Shown here piece by piece: positions 15,101 to 18,317 of a DNA stretch of 18,317 nucleotides (positions are counted from its first letter, which is position 1; each line of letters begins with the position of its first letter). The stretch is from JACKLD01 sp049297695 (GTDB lineage: Bacteria; Pseudomonadota; Alphaproteobacteria; UBA2136; UBA6156). A program made the translations under genes and the position numbers. A model generated the notes under the pieces. That model saw nothing but the letters and a program-made list of their open reading frames with translations, did no database searches and was not told where the DNA came from. The DNA is taken from the NCBI GenBank assembly GCA_049297695.1, contig JBAQUT010000072.1, positions 1 to 18,317 on the forward strand. Reading direction: 5' to 3'.

Positions 15101-15337
15101 TTATCGGTATTCGGGATATTCAACAGATGAGCGTTCTTCCCATTGGAGTGCGCTGCGTGTGTAACCACCTGTTGTAACTTCAAAAATAGAACCATCATTG
15201 TTCAGAGTAAAAACAGGTTTTAACTCATTACATTTACCATTAAAACGATGTTTGTTGATTTTGGCCCTCGTAGTTGTAACCGGCTCGGGGCTAATGAAGG
15301 TGGTGTGATGTTGGAAAAGTCGTTTGAAGAGGTTCAT
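15101..15337 (-). CDS. Small protein of unknown function
   Basis: 78 aa, starting MNLFKRLFQ and ending in an acidic/aromatic EYPEYR. I recognise no family; it is soluble, with a basic N-terminal half and no membrane segment or signal peptide. Support for being real: a good minus-strand promoter (TTGAAT, 17 bp, TATATA) with the ATG 5-7 nt after the -10, AT-richer composition than ffh and rpsP, and an exact fit between the ffh stop and the rpsP promoter. There is no Shine-Dalgarno sequence, so it would be read as a leaderless message. It could be a non-coding interval instead. Confidence 0.5.
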   Translation of the reverse strand: MNLFKRLFQHHTTFISPEPVTTTRAKINKHRFNGKCNELKPVFTLNNDGSIFEVTTGGYTRSALQWEERSSVEYPEYR

Positions 15338-15352
15338 ACGTCTTTATATAAG
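15324..15352 (+). promoter_or_regulatory. Promoter of rpsP transcript
   Basis: TTGAAG (15324-15329), 17-bp spacer, TATAAG (15347-15352). Transcription from about 15359 gives a leader of about 160 nt before rpsP. It overlaps the oppositely directed promoter of the 78-aa gene; the two share the TATATA core, so they may compete for polymerase. Confidence 0.6.
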
Positions 15353-15373
15353 GTTCTGTGTATATAAATTCAA
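15345..15373 (-). promoter_or_regulatory. Promoter of the 78-aa gene
   Basis: On the minus strand, TTGAAT (15373-15368), 17 bp, TATATA (15350-15345); an overlapping TATAAA ends 5 nt before the ATG at 15337. A leaderless transcript is predicted. Confidence 0.5.
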
Positions 15374-15492
15374 CCCCCTCTTGCCAGTGAGGGGGATATC
15401 TGCCATAAGGCCCCCGTTATGCGGCTGTTTTTTGCAACCCCGTAACACCCACCACAAGGTGGCCCCGCAAGGGGAAACCGCTCCGCTTGGAG
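15374..15492 (+). promoter_or_regulatory. Structured 5' leader of rpsP
   Basis: The leader holds several perfect hairpins: CCCCCTC/GAGGGGG (15374-15395), CCACC-ACAA-GGTGG (about 15448-15462), CCCC-GCAA-GGGG with a GNRA-type loop (about 15463-15474), and CTCC-GCTT-GGAG (about 15481-15492). The GGGGG of the first can alternatively pair with CCCCC at 15411-15415. A T6 run lies at 15428-15433. The alternative pairings and T-run resemble an attenuator or ribosomal-protein leader; no known riboswitch or protein-binding motif was recognised. Confidence 0.45.
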
Positions 15493-15520
15493 ATGAGTGT
15501 AACAACTGAAAGAGACTGAT

Positions 15521-15907
15521 ATGTCTGTTAAAATCCGCCTGATGCGCCGTGGTCGTAACAAATTGCCCCAATACGACATTGTGGTGACCGACAGCCGCCG
15601 TGCCCGCGACAAAAATTTTATTGAAAAAATCGGCTACCACCACCCCTTGGCCCGTGGTGCCGAAACCCCCTTTAGCCTGGACGACGCCCAACTGAACGCC
15701 TGGATTGGCAAAGGCGCCCAAGTGACCGACGTGGTGGCCCGCCTGATGGTGAAGCACAGCGTAGGCCCCGAAAAGGTGCGTACCGCCTACCAAGCCCAAA
15801 AGCAACGCCGTATTAAGGCCCACGAATACGTGGCCAAGGTGAAGGCTGACAGCGAGGCCAAAAAGGCTGCCAAAGAAGCCAAGGCTGCGGAAGCGCCTGC
15901 GGCGTAA
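15521..15907 (+). CDS. rpsP: 30S ribosomal protein S16
   Basis: 128 aa. Binds 16S rRNA and helps assemble the 30S body. The N-terminus VKIRLMRRGRNKLPQYDIVV and the following DSRRARD.NFIEKIGYHHP are the S16 signature; GAQVTDVVARLM matches the second helix. The C-terminal 40 residues are a Lys/Ala/Glu-rich tail ending EAPAA, common in alphaproteobacterial S16. Codons are strongly C-ending (GCC, CGC, AAC), unlike its G/T-biased neighbours, as expected for a highly expressed gene. It has its own promoter and a long structured leader. A weak AAAGAGA precedes the ATG. Confidence 0.97.
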   Translation: MSVKIRLMRRGRNKLPQYDIVVTDSRRARDKNFIEKIGYHHPLARGAETPFSLDDAQLNAWIGKGAQVTDVVARLMVKHSVGPEKVRTAYQAQKQRRIKAHEYVAKVKADSEAKKAAKEAKAAEAPAA

Positions 15908-15936
15908 CTCTTATCCTTTAAGGTGAATCCTGAGCC

Positions 15937-16218
15937 ATGAGTTTTAATTTAGAGGAACTTTACTGGTTGCGCGAAGCAGCGAGAAATGAAGCCCTTAATA
16001 AAATTTCTGGTAAATGGAAACGTGGTTTAACTCCTGATGAAATAGATGAGTGAGCGTGGGATGTTGTGTGTGATCATATCAATGATAGCCTCACACCTTC
16101 CACATTCTCTCAATTGCAATCGAATGATAAAAAACTGTGGCGTCGTACTGTTCACACGATAACGCGCTTGCTTCGTGAAGATTTGAAGGTGTTCTCGGGT
16201 ACAAGTCTCTCATCTTAA
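15937..16218 (+). pseudogene. Small ORF interrupted by an in-frame TGA
   Basis: An ATG at 15937 follows a good Shine-Dalgarno (AAGGTGA, 15920-15926, 10 nt spacing). The frame reads 38 codons to TGA at 16051-16053, then stays open for another 54 codons to TAA at 16216-16218. The first part is MSFNLEELYWLREAARNEAL and a short Lys/Trp-containing stretch ending DEIDE; the second continues AWDVVCDHINDSLTP and includes KKLWRRTVHTITRLL. The composition is AT-rich like other small inserts here. TGA serves as the normal stop of neighbouring genes and TGG is used for Trp, so a simple nonsense mutation is the likeliest reading. Otherwise the product is a 38-aa peptide. No family recognised. Confidence 0.55.
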
Positions 16219-16222
16219 CACT

Positions 16223-16247
16223 GGCCCTACGGGGCCTTTTGTTTTAT
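16223..16247 (+). terminator. Rho-independent terminator of the rpsP unit
   Basis: GGCCC-TACG-GGGCC followed by TTTTGTTTTAT, a strong intrinsic terminator just after the broken ORF. It separates rpsP from rimM, which are usually in one operon. Confidence 0.85.
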
Positions 16248-16255
16248 AAGGCGGC

Positions 16256-16591
16256 ATGACATCGTGGCAGCGATTTGTGGTTCAGGCGGGTATTCAGACA
16301 ATCACGGCCTGTGTTTTGGCGTTTGGGCATACGCAAACAGGGCTAACGGCCCTTATGTTAGTGCCGTTGATGGCCGTAACCTACTGGCTGCACGATACCC
16401 CCATGCGGTGGTTGATGGGATTGGCTGTTGTGATGGGGTTGTGCGGCGAACTATGTGCCGTATATTGGGGTGTTTGGGCCTATGCAGACTATGATATATG
16501 GGGTATCCCCCTCTACATTGGGTTGGCATGGGGGTTGATGGCTGTGTTTTTGGCCAGTTTGTATCAAAGTTTGAAAGATTGGATGACATGA
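16256..16591 (+). CDS. Small 4-TM membrane protein, unknown
   Basis: 111 aa with four hydrophobic segments at about 8-25, 28-45, 50-72 and 83-103. Notable conserved-looking features are a Glu within helix 3 (GLCGELCAVYWGVWAY) and the aromatic, proline-containing stretch DIWGIPLYIGLAWG entering helix 4. I recognise no family with confidence. The ATG lies 8 nt past the T-tail of the terminator; TATAAG (16245-16250) in that tail could be a -10 for a leaderless message, or AAGGCGG could be a ribosome-binding site for read-through RNA. It ends in an ATGA overlap with rimM, so the two are translationally coupled. Confidence 0.65.
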   Translation: MTSWQRFVVQAGIQTITACVLAFGHTQTGLTALMLVPLMAVTYWLHDTPMRWLMGLAVVMGLCGELCAVYWGVWAYADYDIWGIPLYIGLAWGLMAVFLASLYQSLKDWMT

Positions 16592-17085
16592 TGACTGATA
16601 ACCTCCCCGCTTTTCGCCTGTTGATGGCCCATGGGCTGAAGGGCGCCATTAAGGCCAAATTTATGCTGGAGCACCCCCAGTTTGTGGTGGGGCACACGTT
16701 GCCCACCAGCCGTGAGGGGCTGACGCTGACCGTGGAGCGGATTCAAGACGCCCCTCAAAACCGCCACATTGTGCATGTGAAGGAAAGTGTGCGGCGCGAG
16801 GATGCCGAGGCCTTGGGCGGCGTGGTGGTGTATTTGCCGAAGGCGTTGATACCGCCGCCTCCTGTGGGCGAAGTGTACCTGATGGAGCTGGTGGGCAAGC
16901 CTGTGGTTCTGCCCGATGGCACCGCCGCCGGCACCGTGGCTGCCGTGCTGGAAAACCCCGCCCACCCTCTGATGGAATTGGAGGGTGGAAAGCTGATACC
17001 CGCCCACACCCATTTTGTGGAAGATTTGATGGCCAGCCCCTTGGTGTTGACGGAGATGGGGGAAGCTGTATATCGGATGATGTGA
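16588..17085 (+). CDS. rimM: Ribosome maturation factor RimM
   Basis: 165 aa. Assists maturation of the 30S head and contacts S19 in the family. The N-terminal half has LMAHGLKGAIKAKFM, matching the (G)AHGLRGEV signature; the second half is the PRC-barrel: YLMELVGKPVVLPDGTAAGTV, then ENPAHPLMELEGGKLIPAH. The canonical final segment PFVxxVVxxVD is divergent (HTHFVEDLMASPLVL). The ATG at 16588 overlaps the stop of the membrane protein (ATGA); an adjacent ATG at 16591 is also possible. Longer readings upstream enter the membrane gene. trmD and rplS do not follow; an AT-rich gene does. Confidence 0.9.
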   Translation: MMTDNLPAFRLLMAHGLKGAIKAKFMLEHPQFVVGHTLPTSREGLTLTVERIQDAPQNRHIVHVKESVRREDAEALGGVVVYLPKALIPPPPVGEVYLMELVGKPVVLPDGTAAGTVAAVLENPAHPLMELEGGKLIPAHTHFVEDLMASPLVLTEMGEAVYRMM

Positions 17086-17145
17086 ATCGCTTGATTGATG
17101 TAAGTTTGAATGGTATTTTGGAATAGTAAAAAGGAGTTTAGATTG

Positions 17146-17478
17146 ATGTTTGGACGTTTTAAAGAACAGCGCAGAGCACATAAACAGGCAGAACTTTCGA
17201 GTGCGTTAGAGAAACCTTTCGACCCTCAAAAAGATGCATCTTTTGAAGTTGATTTGCTGGTGAGGGGTATTGCAGATTATTTAAAAGATAAATCTTTGAA
17301 TCAAGAAGTTAAAATACCAGTTAAAGATGATTACTACGATTTAGCCAGCAGAGAACCAAATTATGCTCGTTTAGCATTGAAATTGAAAACGGCCCGTCAT
17401 GTCAACGAAGAGAGACAGTTTGGCTTAAAAATAGATGTTAGTTTAGATTTTGAAAGTATCGTGGTGAGCAAAGGTTGA
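17146..17478 (+). CDS. Small soluble protein of unknown function
   Basis: 110 aa, starting MFGRFKEQRRAHKQAELSSA. The N-terminus is basic and probably helical; the C-terminal third alternates charged and hydrophobic residues (LKIDVSLDFESIVVSKG) and looks like beta strands. No signal peptide, membrane segment or known motif. AAGGAG (17131-17136) lies 9 nt before the ATG at 17146, which decides the start over the ATG at 17110. The DNA is AT-rich with A/T-ending codons, unlike rimM and the porin-like gene on either side, suggesting it was acquired. Confidence 0.65.
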   Translation: MFGRFKEQRRAHKQAELSSALEKPFDPQKDASFEVDLLVRGIADYLKDKSLNQEVKIPVKDDYYDLASREPNYARLALKLKTARHVNEERQFGLKIDVSLDFESIVVSKG

Positions 17479-17515
17479 TACCTTGAATGTATGTTCAAAA
17501 AGAGAGGTATGAATT

Positions 17516-18283
17516 ATGAATTTTGTGGGGTTGATTATGTTGCTTGTAGCAACCACGGCTGTGGCCGAGGGTGTGGAGACCCGTACGGGGGTGGAGTTGG
17601 GCCTTGCGGGGGCGAAGTATGGCTACAAAGAGCCCAGTTTGAGCGTGAAGGATGAAGGTTATAACGGCGGCGTGCTGGGCACGGCCACGTGGGCGGTGGG
17701 GAATGGCTGGTTTGGCAAGCTGGATGGCCGCAGCGCGGTGGGCAGCGTGGATTATACCGGCAGCGGCACCCACAAGGGGGAAGAGATTTGGTTGAACGAC
17801 GGCCGAGTGCTTGTGGGGCGAGATAGCGGTGGTAGCACCAGCGTGTGGGCGCCGTATACGGGGATTGGCTACCGCAGCCTTTACAACGATGCGCGGGGGG
17901 TTACCAGCACGGGGGCGGTGGGGTACAGGCGGTTGAACACCATGCTGTATGTGCCGATTGGTACGGAATACCGCACCAGCCTGACGGGCGGCGACCGACT
18001 GACGGTGGGGGTGGAGACAGATATTGTGGTGAGCAGCGAGCAAAAAAGCTATTTGGCCGATGCGGGGGTTGGCGAGCGGGATATTGTGAACAAACAGCGC
18101 GGTGGGGCGGGCCTGCGGGCCCATGTGGGCTATGGCTTTGGCGACAACGAGGTGGGTGTGTTTGGCCAGTATTGGGATATGGCCGACAGCAAACCCACGC
18201 GGGGGCTTACGGCCACGTGGATGGAGCCTGCGAACCAGACCACCGAGGTTGGGGTTTACTACAAGCGGCGGTTGGAATTTTAA
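17516..18283 (+). CDS. Secreted outer-membrane beta-barrel protein
   Basis: 255 aa. Residues 1-17 form a signal peptide (MNFVGLIMLLVATTAVA, cut before EG). The mature part has alternating-residue strands rich in Gly, Tyr, Thr and Trp, such as GVELGLAGAKYGY, APYTGIGYRSLYN, LYVPIGTEYRTSL and EVGVYYKRRLEF. The terminal Phe is the hallmark recognised by the BAM complex. About 240 mature residues suggest a barrel of roughly 8-12 strands. No family name or cargo can be assigned. AGAGAGG (17501-17507) is 8 nt before the ATG. Composition returns to the G-rich host style, so it is a native gene. Confidence 0.75.
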   Translation: MNFVGLIMLLVATTAVAEGVETRTGVELGLAGAKYGYKEPSLSVKDEGYNGGVLGTATWAVGNGWFGKLDGRSAVGSVDYTGSGTHKGEEIWLNDGRVLVGRDSGGSTSVWAPYTGIGYRSLYNDARGVTSTGAVGYRRLNTMLYVPIGTEYRTSLTGGDRLTVGVETDIVVSSEQKSYLADAGVGERDIVNKQRGGAGLRAHVGYGFGDNEVGVFGQYWDMADSKPTRGLTATWMEPANQTTEVGVYYKRRLEF

Positions 18284-18299
18284 CAAAACCTTCAACAAA

Positions 18300-18317
18300 C
18301 CCCTTGCAGGGTGGGGG
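18300..18317 (+). terminator. Possible terminator cut by the window end
   Basis: CCCC-TTGCAGGGT-GGGGG begins 16 bp after the beta-barrel gene and could form a hairpin, but the sequence ends before any T-run can be seen. Confidence 0.25.

Noticed and set aside
16051..16053. TGA as selenocysteine or tryptophan codon
   Set aside because: Neighbouring genes stop at TGA and use TGG for Trp; no clear stem-loop follows the TGA and the residue context is not that of a redox protein.

Overview
The window looks like a chromosomal segment of a divergent alphaproteobacterium, most likely free-living or predatory. The evidence is FtsY without an acidic A domain, the ffh-rpsP-rimM backbone, a PHA-synthase-like hydrolase and an S16 protein with an Ala/Lys-rich tail. 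I cannot name a genus; a Micavibrio-like lineage is only a guess. The + strand is G-rich almost throughout. Most + genes therefore use GTG, TTG and GGG heavily, while acn (minus strand) and rpsP use many C-ending codons. TGA acts as a normal stop.

Layout. 1-1700: a PhaC-like alpha/beta hydrolase and a small 3-TM PQ-loop (SemiSWEET-like) protein, then a cluster of three hairpins. 1700-4777 (minus): a mitochondrial-type aconitase followed by a protein with an altered EAL domain, probably one operon. 5003-10366: one very large secreted fibre protein of about 1787 aa. It has 18 'VGIGT..P' shaft motifs, repeated cysteine modules and a C-terminal peptidase S74 chaperone. 10367-10727: an intergenic region with tRNA-Ala(GGC) on the minus strand, its terminator, a perfect 25-bp duplication of the tRNA tail and a 16-bp inverted repeat. 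10728-12102: a DUF805-like membrane protein overlapping cytidylate kinase. 12161-12751: an AT-richer 7-TM SWEET/PQ-loop-like gene that looks foreign. 12743-15098: ftsY and ffh, head to head 46 bp apart. 15101-17085: a small unknown gene, rpsP with a structured leader, an ORF broken by TGA, a strong terminator, a small membrane protein and rimM. 17146-18283: a small unknown AT-rich gene and a secreted outer-membrane beta-barrel protein. trmD and rplS, which usually follow rimM, are not in the window.

How the genes relate. ffh and ftsY are the two SRP-pathway GTPases and deliver membrane and exported proteins. rpsP, rimM and cmk are housekeeping genes. The fibre and the beta-barrel protein are exported surface proteins. 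Small AT-rich ORFs sit in the gaps between core genes, suggesting repeated small acquisitions. Several transcription-unit heads show a -10-like box only 5-7 nt before the ATG, which suggests leaderless mRNAs.

Most distinctive items: the mosaic S74 fibre, the att-like duplication of the tRNA-Ala tail, the leaderless-promoter pattern, the structured rpsP leader, and the 7-bp tandem repeat inside the hydrolase gene.
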